From Myxococcales bacterium (GTDB lineage Bacteria; Myxococcota_A; Polyangia; Fen-1088), in NCBI GenBank assembly GCA_003142855.1, contig PLNW01000063.1, positions 1 through 64,000 on the forward strand: a stretch of 64,000 bases of DNA. The letters run 5' to 3'. The notes beneath the pieces were generated by a model. The model saw only the letters and a program-made list of their open reading frames with translations, was not told where the DNA came from and did not search any database. The position numbers were made by a program, and so were the translations under genes. Below, in pieces: positions 31,305 through 40,495 of the stretch. How positions within the stretch are numbered: position 1 is the first letter of the stretch; the number at the start of each line of letters is the position of its first letter.

Positions 31305-33479
31305 TTAATTCTGTATCGCGGACGCATCCTCAGACCCGCCCAAGGCCGCGAGGTTGCGCTGCGCCTGGGGATAGTCAGGGCGGTACTGAAGCGCCAGATG
31401 ATACTGCTCGCGCGCCTCATCAAGGCGGCCCAAGCGGCGCAAGACCGAGCCGAAGTTATTGTGAGCTTCGGGATACTCGGGCCGGTATTTCAATGCTCCT
31501 TGATATGCGGCAACAGCCTGCGCCAGCTCCCCGGTCCGCGCGTAGGCATTCCCCATACTGTAGTAGGCCACGGCATCATCCGGCTTGAGCCTGATCACGC
31601 GCCGGTACTCACCAATCGCATCGCTGAGCCGTCCTACGCGCGCCAGGGCCACCGCATAGCTGGCATGTGCTTCCGCGGAGTCGGGCTCCAGGCGCACCGC
31701 CGCCGCATAATGCTCGACGGCCACTTCCATCTGTCCGACTTTCGAAAACGCATAGCCCAGATTGTTGTGGGCCTTGGCATCGCGAGGATCGACCCGCAGG
31801 GCGGCTTGAAATCGCTCGATCGCTTCGGCCGCCCTTCCCGCGCCCAGCAGAGCGTTCCCGAGGTTGTTGGCCGCGCCCGAATCATCCGGCTGCAACTTGA
31901 GCGCCTCTTCGTACGCAGCAATAGCCGCATCACTCCGCCCCGCCTGCACCAGCGCGTCTCCCTTGGCTTTGAGCGCCTTGAAATAGACCGGGGTAATGCG
32001 CAACGCTCGATCGAACAAGTCAAGGGCCGCGGCGACCTGACCCATGCGCAACATGGACTCGCCCTTGTTGTAGCAGGCCTTTGCGTAATCGGGCTTCAGC
32101 TGCAATGCCTTGTCGTAGTTGGCCAGCGCCTCCGCGTTTCTTCCCGCAGCATCCAGCGCATTAGCCAGCTCATTGTAGGCGCGGATGTTCCCAGGCCACT
32201 TGCCAATGGTATCGCTCCAGAGACTAATCGCGCTTCGGTAGACTTGATTGCGCGAAATGGTGCTCCAAGCGAGCAGCGAGGCAACGACAACCACAACTGT
32301 CAACCCCACATTCTTGCTCGCCCTGGAAAAAAGTCCGACCGTCGCGAGGACGACCACGGAAATCAATGGCAGGTACATTCGATGCTCCGCCATGGTTTGC
32401 GTGACGATGGGAATGATGCTTGAACTGGGTGCAAGAATTCCGAAAAACCAACAACCCGCAAATCCCAGCTTGGGGCGGCGAATCGTTGCGTACACGGTCG
32501 CCCCCAGCAGCAGAAGAAGAATGCATGCCTGAGGCCATACGGCTGCCAAGGTCCTGACCACATCCGTGCCGTATTCGAATACCAGGCTGCGCGGCCAGAC
32601 GGCCAGCCTGAGATAGCGAACAATGGCTCGACACTGAGTCAGAGCATAGGCCCACCACTCCACTCCGTACCCGAACCCAGCGGTTTCGTTCCGTCCGCTG
32701 TGCGACCAGACCAGGTAAGCCAAGAGTAACCAGGTTGCCGCCAGACCCAGATACAGCCGTCCCCGTTGCTGCAACGACTTCTTGAAGGAGCCCGAAAGGA
32801 AGGCCCGGTCGTAGAGCAACACCATGACCGGCGCGGTAGCCATGACCTCCTTGCTGGCCATCCCCAGCAAACAGGCGGCGATGGCCCAGCCGTACCAGAA
32901 GGCTCTTCTGGCTGAGTCGCACGAACGAACCACGCCGTAGAGGGTGAGCAAGTAGAAAAGACTCACGATCAATTCAGTGCGCAGGATCACCGCCGTGACG
33001 GATTCGCTCAGGAGCGGGTGAACCGTCCAAAGCAAAGTTGTCGAAAGTGCAATCGGCCGCGCTTTGCCTTCAAACCGTCCTTTCAGCGATGGCAGCCGCA
33101 GCGTTCGCAACACAAGGCTGAAAAGTACCAGCGCCACCGCGACATGAAACAGGAGGTTGACGACGTGATATCCCACGACGTTTGTTCCGCCCAAAGCGTA
33201 GTTGACGGCCAGAGACAGATTGACAAGTGGCCTTCCGGTTGCCCCAGCCGCCGCAAGCGGCGCCACCATGGCCCGGGTTATGGGCCACAGGTGTCTGATG
33301 GATGGGTTGTCGACGATCGCCGCATTGTCGTCGAACACGAAAGGACCGGAGAAACTGTTGTAGTAGGCGGCGCAGGCCGCGAAAATGATGAGTAGAAAAC
33401 AAGCCGGCGCCGCCCAGGGCGATTCGCCAGCGAGAGCGTGTCGATCCTCGTGGCCAGGATGGGCCTTGCGCAACGCCAT
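31305..33479 (-). CDS. TMTC-like membrane protein with TPR domain (DUF1736-type)
   Basis: A 724-residue protein. Residues about 25-400 contain ten or more membrane helices with the GT-C/TMTC pattern: YNSFSGPFVFDDNAAIVDNP (the F-x-x-DD acidic loop), RPLVNLSLAVNYALGG, YHVVNLLFHVAVALVLFSLV, LWTVHPLLSESVTAVILRTE, ASKEVMATAPVMVLLYDRAF. Residues about 440-720 form eight TPR repeats (ALANYDKALQLKPDYAKACY; AIAAYEEALKLQPDDSGAAN and similar). TMTC proteins are O-mannosyltransferases in eukaryotes; bacterial ones are suspected GT-C glycosyltransferases. ATG 33479 (AGAGGA just upstream) is preferred; a GTG at 33548 is open too. It lies just after the hybrid kinase gene. Confidence 0.85.
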   Translation of the reverse strand: MALRKAHPGHEDRHALAGESPWAAPACFLLIIFAACAAYYNSFSGPFVFDDNAAIVDNPSIRHLWPITRAMVAPLAAAGATGRPLVNLSLAVNYALGGTNVVGYHVVNLLFHVAVALVLFSLVLRTLRLPSLKGRFEGKARPIALSTTLLWTVHPLLSESVTAVILRTELIVSLFYLLTLYGVVRSCDSARRAFWYGWAIAACLLGMASKEVMATAPVMVLLYDRAFLSGSFKKSLQQRGRLYLGLAATWLLLAYLVWSHSGRNETAGFGYGVEWWAYALTQCRAIVRYLRLAVWPRSLVFEYGTDVVRTLAAVWPQACILLLLLGATVYATIRRPKLGFAGCWFFGILAPSSSIIPIVTQTMAEHRMYLPLISVVVLATVGLFSRASKNVGLTVVVVVASLLAWSTISRNQVYRSAISLWSDTIGKWPGNIRAYNELANALDAAGRNAEALANYDKALQLKPDYAKACYNKGESMLRMGQVAAALDLFDRALRITPVYFKALKAKGDALVQAGRSDAAIAAYEEALKLQPDDSGAANNLGNALLGAGRAAEAIERFQAALRVDPRDAKAHNNLGYAFSKVGQMEVAVEHYAAAVRLEPDSAEAHASYAVALARVGRLSDAIGEYRRVIRLKPDDAVAYYSMGNAYARTGELAQAVAAYQGALKYRPEYPEAHNNFGSVLRRLGRLDEAREQYHLALQYRPDYPQAQRNLAALGGSEDASAIQN

Positions 33480-33554
33480 TTCCTCTGGCCGCGATCCAAA
33501 CACGCAGCACCGCCAAAAGAAAGCCTTTCGTCGGCGGTGGGTGCGCACGCCCGA

Positions 33555-33578
33555 AGGGCGACCGCAGGTCGCCCCTAC
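33555..33578. repeat. REP-like GTAGGGGCGACC hairpin, copy 1
   Basis: The sequence GGGCGACC-GCA-GGTCGCCC, followed by CTAC, is a perfect 8-bp stem with a 3-nt loop. The CTA at 33575-33577 is the complement of the TAG stop codon of the hybrid kinase gene. The second copy (42174-42202) has the same loop and the same relation to a stop. This hairpin type is spread in many bacterial genomes. Confidence 0.75.
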
Positions 33579-36529
33579 CCAAGACGAGATTCGAGGGTGA
33601 CTTCCAGCGCTTTGGCGACTGAATCTGCCAATGACTCGATGGTGTAGGGCTTGGCCAGCCAGCCCAAGCCCCGGTCAATGGCAGCTTGCATGCGGTCGTT
33701 GGGCGCGTGTCCGCTCACCAGAAGAGCGCGCTGACTGAGGAAGAGCTGCCGGATCATCTCGAAGATTTCAAGCCCATCCCGTTCTTCCAGCAGGCTCATG
33801 TCTAGGATGACAAGGTCACACGGGCTCTTGCCCGTGACCGCGGCCCGCTCAAAGCGCTGGTAGGCCTCTTTCCCGCTCTCCAGAGTCTCGACCTGGTACC
33901 CTAGGTGTTCGAGGACCCGCCGCCCGGTTCGCAAGAGGATGGGAGAATCGTCCACCAGCAGAATCGAGGACCGCCCCAGCGACACCGGCGTCGGGGTGGA
34001 CGGAGCATCAGCCCGTGCCTCCGAAGCAAGCAAGGGGAAATACAGGGTGAAGGTCGTGCCCTGCCCGCGCACGCTGGTGACGTCGATGAAGCCGCCATGC
34101 TCCTTCACCACACCGTGCACGATGGCCAGTCCCAGACCCGTGCCGCTCGATTCGCCCAACGGCTTGGTGCTGTAGAAAGGCTCGAACACCCGCCCCATCT
34201 CCTCCTGGGGAATCCCGCGGCCGGTATCGCTGATGGAAATGACTGCGTAGCGACCGGGTTCGATGCGTTCGAATCCGACCACGGCTTCGCTCAGCTGTCG
34301 CTCCCCTGCGCGCACGGTCAACTGTCCATCCCCCACGATGGCCTCGACGGCGTTGTGGATCAGATTGGAGATCGCGCGCACCAGATGCGCCTCGGAGGCT
34401 TGCACGGCCAGCGGCTTCGACGGCAGGTGAGCCACGATTCTCACGTTTCGGCCCGCGTCCGAGGCGACCCAGGCAGAGTTTTCGGCGATGCATTTCGAGA
34501 CCACCGCAACCAGATCCAGAGGCCCCTTGCTGATCCGGCCTTGCCGGCCCAGGGTCAACAGATCCTTGATGGTTTGCGAGGCGCGCAGGCTGGCGGCCCT
34601 CATGCTCTTCAAGTCGGCGCGCATCTCCGTGACCCGTGCATCCGGAGCCAGCTTGTCCAGCTCAGCCAGCAGAAGATCGGGAAGCGCCACGATGGGCCCG
34701 AGCGAGTTGTTGAGGTCGTGAGCCACGCCGCCCGCTAGCACACTGAGCGATTCCAGACGCTTGCTGGTGGCCAAGCGTTCCAACTCATCCCGCTCGTGCA
34801 GACGGGTTCTTTCCAGCAACTCCTGGTGAATCTGGATGCTCCGCATGGCCACGTTGAGCTGGTCGCGCAGAACCTGGTAGCCGTGTGTCTCGGGCAAGCG
34901 TTCAAACACGGCAATCCCCAGACGCTGGGTCTCGAAAACCAGCGGAAACGCCAGCAGCGTCCTCCTGCGCAATTCCGGATCGTTGTCCGGGGGAAACAAC
35001 TGTTCTGACGGAAAAGCCGGCGGCAAGGGAGACTGGGGCCGGCCATCGACCATGCAAAGGAAGGGCTGCAGTTCTCGCGCACTTTCATCAGTGAATCGCG
35101 ACAGAAATGCGGTTTGCACGCCGGTACTGGGGAGCGCCCTGAGCAGCATTCGCTCAAGCGATTCCCAGTCCAGCGCGACTCCGATCTGCTCGCCCGTGAC
35201 CAGAAGCTTGCGGTAGTTCTGGTCGAGCGTCACGCGATGCTGGGTCTGAATGGCTGTGGCAGCCGTCGCGATCATGGCAAACGCGTCGGCCCACAGCTCC
35301 TGCAGGGTCAGATCGGCCAGATCACGCAGTTCCGCGCGCAGCCACTCAACCCCATCCTGAAGCGCGCGGTAGTGTGGATAGCTCTCACCGGCCTGGCCCA
35401 GGAGGTTTTCCAGGGCATCGGCAAAGCTAGGAGACTGCCCGCTCAGCTCGGCTTGCAGGGCCTCCACCAGAATCTTCGCGGCACGTTGGTGGTCCATGCC
35501 GGTGGCCTGCAGGAGAGGCGCGAGGCTTCTCTCCAGCTCGGCTCCGTGCGCCTGGAGGTAGTCGCGTGGGCAGGGCGACGGGACCGGTGCGGACGCGACC
35601 TTGGTCCGACGCTCACCTGGGCGGCACCCACACGACCGGCGCATCACGAACTCGGTCGCCACCAGGGTACGCAGGTCCACAGGCCGATCCGCCATTTGAT
35701 CGAGGACGATCTGGAGCGCCGTTTCGGCCATGAAAGCAAACGGCTGGCCCACGCTGGTCAAGGCAGGATTGCTCATGCGGGAAAGCGGCAGGTCGTCAAA
35801 CCCCGTGACCCGAATGTCTCGAGGTACGCTGCGCCCGTGCTTGCGCAAGGCTGCGACCGCGCCCAAGGCCATGAAGTCGTTGGCCCCGGCCACGGCATCG
35901 AACTGGATGCCCTGTTCCAGCAACGCCTCGACGCCATCGAATCCATCGCCAGGCATGAAAGCGCCGGGCACGACCAGCGCTGGGTCGAAATCGATCCGGT
36001 TGCACGCCAGCACCTCCTGATAGGCGCGCAATCGAGCCTCGGCCTCGGGCTTGCCAGGGGGCCCCGCGAGAAAGGCCACCCGCCGACAGTGGTGGTCGCG
36101 CACCAGGTGTTCGACCGCCGCACGCATGCCCATGCCGTCGTCGACCGTCAGACTTGGGATGTCGGGGAGTTCGATGCCGATGCTACAGACCGGCAGCGGG
36201 GAATAGCGACGAACCAGCCGCGTGAGTTCTTCGAGACCGCAGAAACCGGCTAGCAGCGAGGACAAAACGATCACGCCGTCGATACGCTCAGGACCGATCA
36301 GCTCGAAGATCGCGTTGTGCGCAGCACACCCGCGGTCGGGTTCGTTGAGTCCCCGCCCGAAGATCATGAGCAGGTTCAGATCCAGCCTGCTGGCCTGGTT
36401 GGAGAGGGCGTTTTGGATCTGGGTGCCGTACCCACCTGAGAAAAAGTCCATGTAATCGAGCAGTACCGCAATGGTCTTGCGGCTGCGTTGATGGTGGCTG
36501 GCGGGGGCATCCAAGACGAGCTGGTCCAC
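33575..36529 (-). CDS. hybrid histidine kinase with LacI/PBP1-like sensor and receiver domain
   Basis: A 984-residue soluble protein with no membrane helix. Residues about 17-310 match the ligand-binding half of LacI/GalR repressors (KTIAVLLDYMDFFSGGYGTQ; RIDGVIVLSSLLA; DFMALGAVAALRKHGRSVPR, then DIRVTGFDDLPLSRMSNPAL and TSVGQPFAFMAETA), with no DNA-binding helix-turn-helix. A CGC motif and a helical/GAF-like middle follow. The kinase has VAHDLNNSLGPIVALPDLLL (H box), NLIHNAVEAI (N box), ISDTGRGIP and GTGLGLAIVHGVVKEHGG. The end (from about 862) is a receiver with LLVDDSPILLRTG and DLVILDMSLLEERDG. It probably senses a cytoplasmic sugar-like ligand and passes phosphate within itself and to an unknown partner. 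Confidence 0.9.
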   Translation of the reverse strand: MDQLVLDAPASHHQRSRKTIAVLLDYMDFFSGGYGTQIQNALSNQASRLDLNLLMIFGRGLNEPDRGCAAHNAIFELIGPERIDGVIVLSSLLAGFCGLEELTRLVRRYSPLPVCSIGIELPDIPSLTVDDGMGMRAAVEHLVRDHHCRRVAFLAGPPGKPEAEARLRAYQEVLACNRIDFDPALVVPGAFMPGDGFDGVEALLEQGIQFDAVAGANDFMALGAVAALRKHGRSVPRDIRVTGFDDLPLSRMSNPALTSVGQPFAFMAETALQIVLDQMADRPVDLRTLVATEFVMRRSCGCRPGERRTKVASAPVPSPCPRDYLQAHGAELERSLAPLLQATGMDHQRAAKILVEALQAELSGQSPSFADALENLLGQAGESYPHYRALQDGVEWLRAELRDLADLTLQELWADAFAMIATAATAIQTQHRVTLDQNYRKLLVTGEQIGVALDWESLERMLLRALPSTGVQTAFLSRFTDESARELQPFLCMVDGRPQSPLPPAFPSEQLFPPDNDPELRRRTLLAFPLVFETQRLGIAVFERLPETHGYQVLRDQLNVAMRSIQIHQELLERTRLHERDELERLATSKRLESLSVLAGGVAHDLNNSLGPIVALPDLLLAELDKLAPDARVTEMRADLKSMRAASLRASQTIKDLLTLGRQGRISKGPLDLVAVVSKCIAENSAWVASDAGRNVRIVAHLPSKPLAVQASEAHLVRAISNLIHNAVEAIVGDGQLTVRAGERQLSEAVVGFERIEPGRYAVISISDTGRGIPQEEMGRVFEPFYSTKPLGESSGTGLGLAIVHGVVKEHGGFIDVTSVRGQGTTFTLYFPLLASEARADAPSTPTPVSLGRSSILLVDDSPILLRTGRRVLEHLGYQVETLESGKEAYQRFERAAVTGKSPCDLVILDMSLLEERDGLEIFEMIRQLFLSQRALLVSGHAPNDRMQAAIDRGLGWLAKPYTIESLADSVAKALEVTLESRLG

Positions 36530-36675
36530 GACAGGCGACGACGCTGCGCCTGGTTGGGCGCTCGTTGCCTATCTAGAACTACGGCTGAAAGGCCAGATTC
36601 TTGAGTCGTGACCGGCATCACACTTGACCCGGTTCGAGGCATGCGGCCCCACCCAGTCCGGGGTATGATTCGCCG

Positions 36676-37905
36676 ATGAGGAGCCGCCCGCGGACCTGGT
36701 TGCGACCGCACCTGGTGCAGGCTGTCTGGAGCCTGGCGGTGCTGGGGCTCGGGAGGCTGGCGCTGGCACAAGGGGCAAGTCCGCAGCCTGCTCAGGGGGC
36801 CGCGTCGGTGGTGTACACGCCAATTCGTCCTGCGCCAGCGAAGCGACCGGCGCCAGTCGTGTCCGCCCCGGCTCCTGCTGTGCCTGCGTCGCGACCTGCA
36901 CCCACGGTGTACGCGCCGACTCCTGCTGCGCCAGCACAGCCACCCACGCAGGTTGTGTACAAGCCGATACAGTCTGCGCCAGCACAGCTGCCGGTGGTGT
37001 CCGCGCCGACTCCTGCCGCGCCGGCGCAAGCAACGGCGCCGGCGGTGCCCTCCCCCGCTGCGCCAGCACAGCCACCCGCGCAGGTTGTGTACAAGCCGGT
37101 ACAGTCTGCGCCAACGCAACTGGCCCCGCCAGCGGTGGTCACCCCGGCTCCTGCCACGCCAACGCAACCAACGACGCAGGTTCTGTACAAGCCGATGCAG
37201 TCTGCGCCAGCGCAACCTCTGCCAGCGCCGGCTGTGAACCCGCCAACACTTCTTGCGCCAGTCAAGCGACCGGCACCGATAGCGACCGCCGCGCCCAGCC
37301 CGCCAGCAGCACCCGACGCACGTGACAATGCTGCCATCGCGGAAACCGTGCCGCTGCCGACGGCCACGCGCCCGTCGCTGCGCCTGCTGGGGGTCACCAC
37401 CGACGTCGGTCTGCCTGACGGGGCCAACCTCGGCCTGGTCCTTCGTCCTAGTTCTTGGATCCGCGTGAACGCCTCGGGCGGCACCAACTCGGCCAGCTTG
37501 GGCTTCCGGGGTGGGCTCACCGCCATCCCATACTGGTTTTGGCACGTCGGGCCTTCGGTCACGCTCGAGGCCGGGTACTTCCGCGTGGGGAACGTCAACG
37601 GGATCCTTCGCAGCTTCTTCCAAGTACCTGCGTGGATGAGGGACTACGCCCAACAGGCCGGCTACACCTACTACAACGCCCATCTTGGGATTGAGTTCGG
37701 TCGCAGCAACATAACCGGCTTCATCCACGCCGGTGCCAGCTACATCGATGGCAGCGTGCGCACGCCCAACTCGGTGACCATCGCTCCGGCTCCGGGCACC
37801 ACCTCAACCGATCCGGCGCAGTTCATCTTAGGCCAGGACGCCAAAGTTACGGTGCTCACGTTTTCGGCCAAGGCGGGACTGATTGTGTACTTCGGAGGGC
37901 CCTGA
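36676..37905 (+). CDS. Pro/Ala-rich repeat protein with C-terminal beta-barrel-like domain
   Basis: A 409-residue exported protein. The signal-like N-terminus is LVQAVWSLAVLGLGRLALAQ. Residues about 38-205 are a degenerate Pro/Ala repeat in which QVVYKPIQSAPAQ recurs (QVVYKPVQSAPTQ, QVLYKPMQSAPAQ), with units of about 33-44 residues visible as DNA repeats at 36940-37215. The C-terminal 180 residues have beta-barrel alternation: SLRLLGVTTDVGLPDGANLG, WIRVNASGGTNSASLGFRGG, FGRSNITGFIHAGASYIDG and the end VLTFSAKAGLIVYFGGP. The repeat part probably spans the periplasm or cell wall. It is followed by a lipoprotein gene 2 nt after its stop, so the two likely work together. Confidence 0.7.
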   Translation: MRSRPRTWLRPHLVQAVWSLAVLGLGRLALAQGASPQPAQGAASVVYTPIRPAPAKRPAPVVSAPAPAVPASRPAPTVYAPTPAAPAQPPTQVVYKPIQSAPAQLPVVSAPTPAAPAQATAPAVPSPAAPAQPPAQVVYKPVQSAPTQLAPPAVVTPAPATPTQPTTQVLYKPMQSAPAQPLPAPAVNPPTLLAPVKRPAPIATAAPSPPAAPDARDNAAIAETVPLPTATRPSLRLLGVTTDVGLPDGANLGLVLRPSSWIRVNASGGTNSASLGFRGGLTAIPYWFWHVGPSVTLEAGYFRVGNVNGILRSFFQVPAWMRDYAQQAGYTYYNAHLGIEFGRSNITGFIHAGASYIDGSVRTPNSVTIAPAPGTTSTDPAQFILGQDAKVTVLTFSAKAGLIVYFGGP

Positions 37906-37907
37906 CC

Positions 37908-38474
37908 ATGCATTCACCCCATTCCTATTTGGGATTGGCCCTGGCCAGCGCCCTGCTATTGGGCTGTACGCCCTCGGTGGAGATCGATGCGCCCGACATC
38001 GAGATCACCCAGCCCAACCTGCAATTCCCCGCCGCTCCAGCACGTGCCGGGGCCGGCACATCGGTCCAGGGTCAATTCAGATTCACCACCAACAAGCTGG
38101 GTGCGGCCAACAGTCCTGATGCCGGGTCGCTCAAGCAGATCGAGCGCCTATCGATCACGCGAGTCATCCTCAAGGCCGACACCGGCATCCAGGACTTTGG
38201 CTTTCTGGACCACCTGACTGTGGTGGCCGCCAACAACTACTATGCCACGCAGTCGAGCCCCGACTGGCCCGTGATCCAGATTCTGGACTACCAGGCGTCC
38301 CCTGACGTGCAGACCGGGGCTGAGTTGCAGCTACCCCTGGACACGCCGGTCAACATGCTCCCGCTCTGGGGAAACACTTCACTCTACGTCACCGTCACCG
38401 CGACCGGCGATCCCCCGGCATTCCCGTGGTCGGTGGACGTTGTGTTCTCGTTGTCACTCAGGCTGCATGAATAG
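37908..38474 (+). CDS. lipoprotein of unknown function
   Basis: A 188-residue protein. The signal (YLGLALASALLLGCTPSVEI) has a lipobox at LLGC. The mature part starts VEIDAPDIEITQPNLQFPAA and is beta-rich, with RLSITRVILKADTGIQDFGF, LDHLTVVAANNYYATQ and a C-terminal LPLWGNTSLYVTVTATGDPP, VDVVFSLSLRLHE. It starts 2 nt after the stop of the Pro/Ala repeat barrel gene, so it is probably translated together with it. I do not recognise the family. An outer-membrane accessory protein of the barrel is a reasonable inference. Confidence 0.7.
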   Translation: MHSPHSYLGLALASALLLGCTPSVEIDAPDIEITQPNLQFPAAPARAGAGTSVQGQFRFTTNKLGAANSPDAGSLKQIERLSITRVILKADTGIQDFGFLDHLTVVAANNYYATQSSPDWPVIQILDYQASPDVQTGAELQLPLDTPVNMLPLWGNTSLYVTVTATGDPPAFPWSVDVVFSLSLRLHE

Positions 38475-38521
38475 CCGGGCCTCGCCTTGACTCTGTCTGC
38501 CTGGTCTCGTAGGTAGAAGGG

Positions 38522-38947
38522 ATGGCTCGGGCTATCGATAGCGGACGTGCACGCCGCGCCAGTCTGCGCGCCACCAGCACACTGCTGTTGGCTGCCCAGC
38601 TTCTGACCCTGGGCCATCTGCTGATCGTACGACACACGATCTGTCCCGAACATGGTGAGGCGATTCATTCGGGATCGCCCAGCGAAACTCAGGCTCTGCG
38701 TCCGAGCCACGAGGGCGCGACAAACGCTCCCGCGCTGGACGGTGGGGCGGCGCCGGCCGAGCACGCGCACGACCACTGTCTGGCCCAGGCCAACACGCGC
38801 GAGCGCTTCGCATTGGTGCCGGTTCTGGACGTGGCCCCCGGCCCGCTGCTGCTGGTCGCACCACGGCCGTCGCTGGCAGCCGTTGCCGTGATGCCGGCCC
38901 TGGCCGTGCTCCGACTCGCGCCCAAAAACTCACCTCCCTCGGCGTAG
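38522..38947 (+). CDS. small membrane-anchored His/Cys-containing protein
   Basis: A 141-residue protein. RBS AGAAGGG precedes the ATG. One hydrophobic helix (STLLLAAQLLTLGHLLIVRH) is followed by TICPEHGEAIHSG, an exposed segment with HAHDHCLAQAN, and a second hydrophobic stretch (ALVPVLDVAPGPLLLVAPRP) near the end. The C-P-E-H-G-E and H-A-H-D-H-C groups could bind a metal such as zinc or copper. It lies directly upstream of the porin-like and zinc-type ABC genes, so a role in metal handling is likely by context. Family not recognised; the pattern recalls short DUF2946-like proteins. Confidence 0.6.
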   Translation: MARAIDSGRARRASLRATSTLLLAAQLLTLGHLLIVRHTICPEHGEAIHSGSPSETQALRPSHEGATNAPALDGGAAPAEHAHDHCLAQANTRERFALVPVLDVAPGPLLLVAPRPSLAAVAVMPALAVLRLAPKNSPPSA

Positions 38948-39056
38948 CCCAAACCAAGCGCCAGCGGCGCACAGAGAGGCCGGGCATCGGGAGCGTGCCT
39001 GCTTCCTGACTTTGGTCGCCACGCTCCCGTTTCGCTGACATCACGGAGGACGAATC

Positions 39057-40478
39057 ATGTTTTCTTTGACCCTGATTGCATCCCTGCTGTTGACGCAGCC
39101 GAGCGAGGGAACCATACCCGCGCCGGCCGCGACCGACATACCGACAACAGCTGGCGCGACCACCGCGCCCGAAAGCAAGCCGGCGCCATCCACCGGTGAC
39201 CTTCTTCGACGCATCGAAACGCTGGAGAAGGCAGAAGCGGCGCGCACCAACCAATCCGCAAAACAATCAACCGCCGGGATATTTACCCAGACTCGCTTCA
39301 ACCCAGATATTTCGATCATTGCCGACTTCGCGGCGGTTGGCACGAATGTCGACGACAAGACGGCTCAGGCGCTGGCTGTTCCGGGATTCATTGACCAATC
39401 GGACCGGACCGGCAAGTTACGCGGGATCAACTTAAATTACCTGGAGTTGGCCTTCAACATCGCCGTCGATCCGTACTTTGACTTCTTCAGCGTGGTCACC
39501 ATCGCACCCGGTACGGCCGACGTCGTCGACGTCGAGGAAACCTACGTCGACACCCGCCAGCTGCCATGGGGATTTCGGCTGCGCATCGGAAAGTTTCTCT
39601 CGGCCTTCGGACGACTCAATGGAATGCACCAGCACGTCTGGGATTTCTACGACCAACCCTTGGTCTACGAGGCCTTCATGGGTACTGAGGGATTCAAGAA
39701 CCCAGGATTGAGGTTGTCCTGGACAGCGCCAGTCGATTTTCTCCTGCAGTTTAACTTCGAGGTCTTTCAAGGCGTCTCCGATGAATCACGAACCTTCAAC
39801 GCCGTTGGATACAGTCTGACCGGGCCCAATGGGATCGGAACGGTGCACTCGTCCACAGCTCCGTTCGTCCCGGCCTTGTATGTCGGTTCGCTCAAGACGT
39901 CATTCGATTTCGGGGACAACGTTTTTCTCGCGGGTGCGTCGGTGATGTACGGCCATTCGACCCAGACCTCGACCGACACGGCCTTCAGTGCGCCCGGCAC
40001 GATCCTGTACAACGGAGAATTGACCTACAAGTATCTCATCAGTTCGTACCGGAGCCTCACCTGGCAAAACGAGTACCTTGGCCTCGTGTCATCCGGGGAT
40101 CTTGCGCTAGCGTCCGACCCGCAGATCCGCCACGAATCCAAGAAGCAGGGTGGCTTCTATACCCAGGTCATCTGGCGATTCGACGATCCGGGCCGGTGGA
40201 GGGTGGGAGAACGCTTCGATCTACTCGCCCAGAACTCGCTGACCATTGATGGCGTGCCCCAGAATTCACTCACCATCAATGGTGTGGGCCAGCCGCTCGA
40301 CAACATGCTCCAGCGCTACACCACCATGCTCGAATTCAGCCCCACTGAATTCTCGAGATTCCGACTTCAGTATGCCTATGACCGCTCCCGCTATCTGAAT
40401 GGGGCGCAGAAGGATCTCCACGAAGTGTTGCTGCAAATGAACATCGCCGTCGGCCCCCATGGCGCGCATTCATTCTGA
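39057..40478 (+). CDS. porin-like outer-membrane protein of a metal-uptake locus
   Basis: A 473-residue exported protein. RBS GGAGGA lies just upstream. The signal is MFSLTLIASLLLTQPSEGTI, then a short coiled coil (LLRRIETLEKAEAARTNQSA), then a long beta-barrel body: FNPDISIIADFAAVGTNVDD, GINLNYLELAFNIAVDPYFD, FRLRIGKFLSAFGRLNGMHQ with QHVWDFYDQPLVYEAFMG, FLLQFNFEVFQGVSDE, and an end MLEFSPTEFSRFRLQYAYDR with LLQMNIAVGPHGAHSF. The final Phe is the usual barrel insertion signal. The coiled coil plus barrel resembles trimeric-type OM proteins found with zinc-uptake genes. It precedes the ZnuA-like gene by 17 nt, in the same operon. Confidence 0.75.
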   Translation: MFSLTLIASLLLTQPSEGTIPAPAATDIPTTAGATTAPESKPAPSTGDLLRRIETLEKAEAARTNQSAKQSTAGIFTQTRFNPDISIIADFAAVGTNVDDKTAQALAVPGFIDQSDRTGKLRGINLNYLELAFNIAVDPYFDFFSVVTIAPGTADVVDVEETYVDTRQLPWGFRLRIGKFLSAFGRLNGMHQHVWDFYDQPLVYEAFMGTEGFKNPGLRLSWTAPVDFLLQFNFEVFQGVSDESRTFNAVGYSLTGPNGIGTVHSSTAPFVPALYVGSLKTSFDFGDNVFLAGASVMYGHSTQTSTDTAFSAPGTILYNGELTYKYLISSYRSLTWQNEYLGLVSSGDLALASDPQIRHESKKQGGFYTQVIWRFDDPGRWRVGERFDLLAQNSLTIDGVPQNSLTINGVGQPLDNMLQRYTTMLEFSPTEFSRFRLQYAYDRSRYLNGAQKDLHEVLLQMNIAVGPHGAHSF

Positions 40479-40495
40479 GGATGAGGAGAAGCCCA

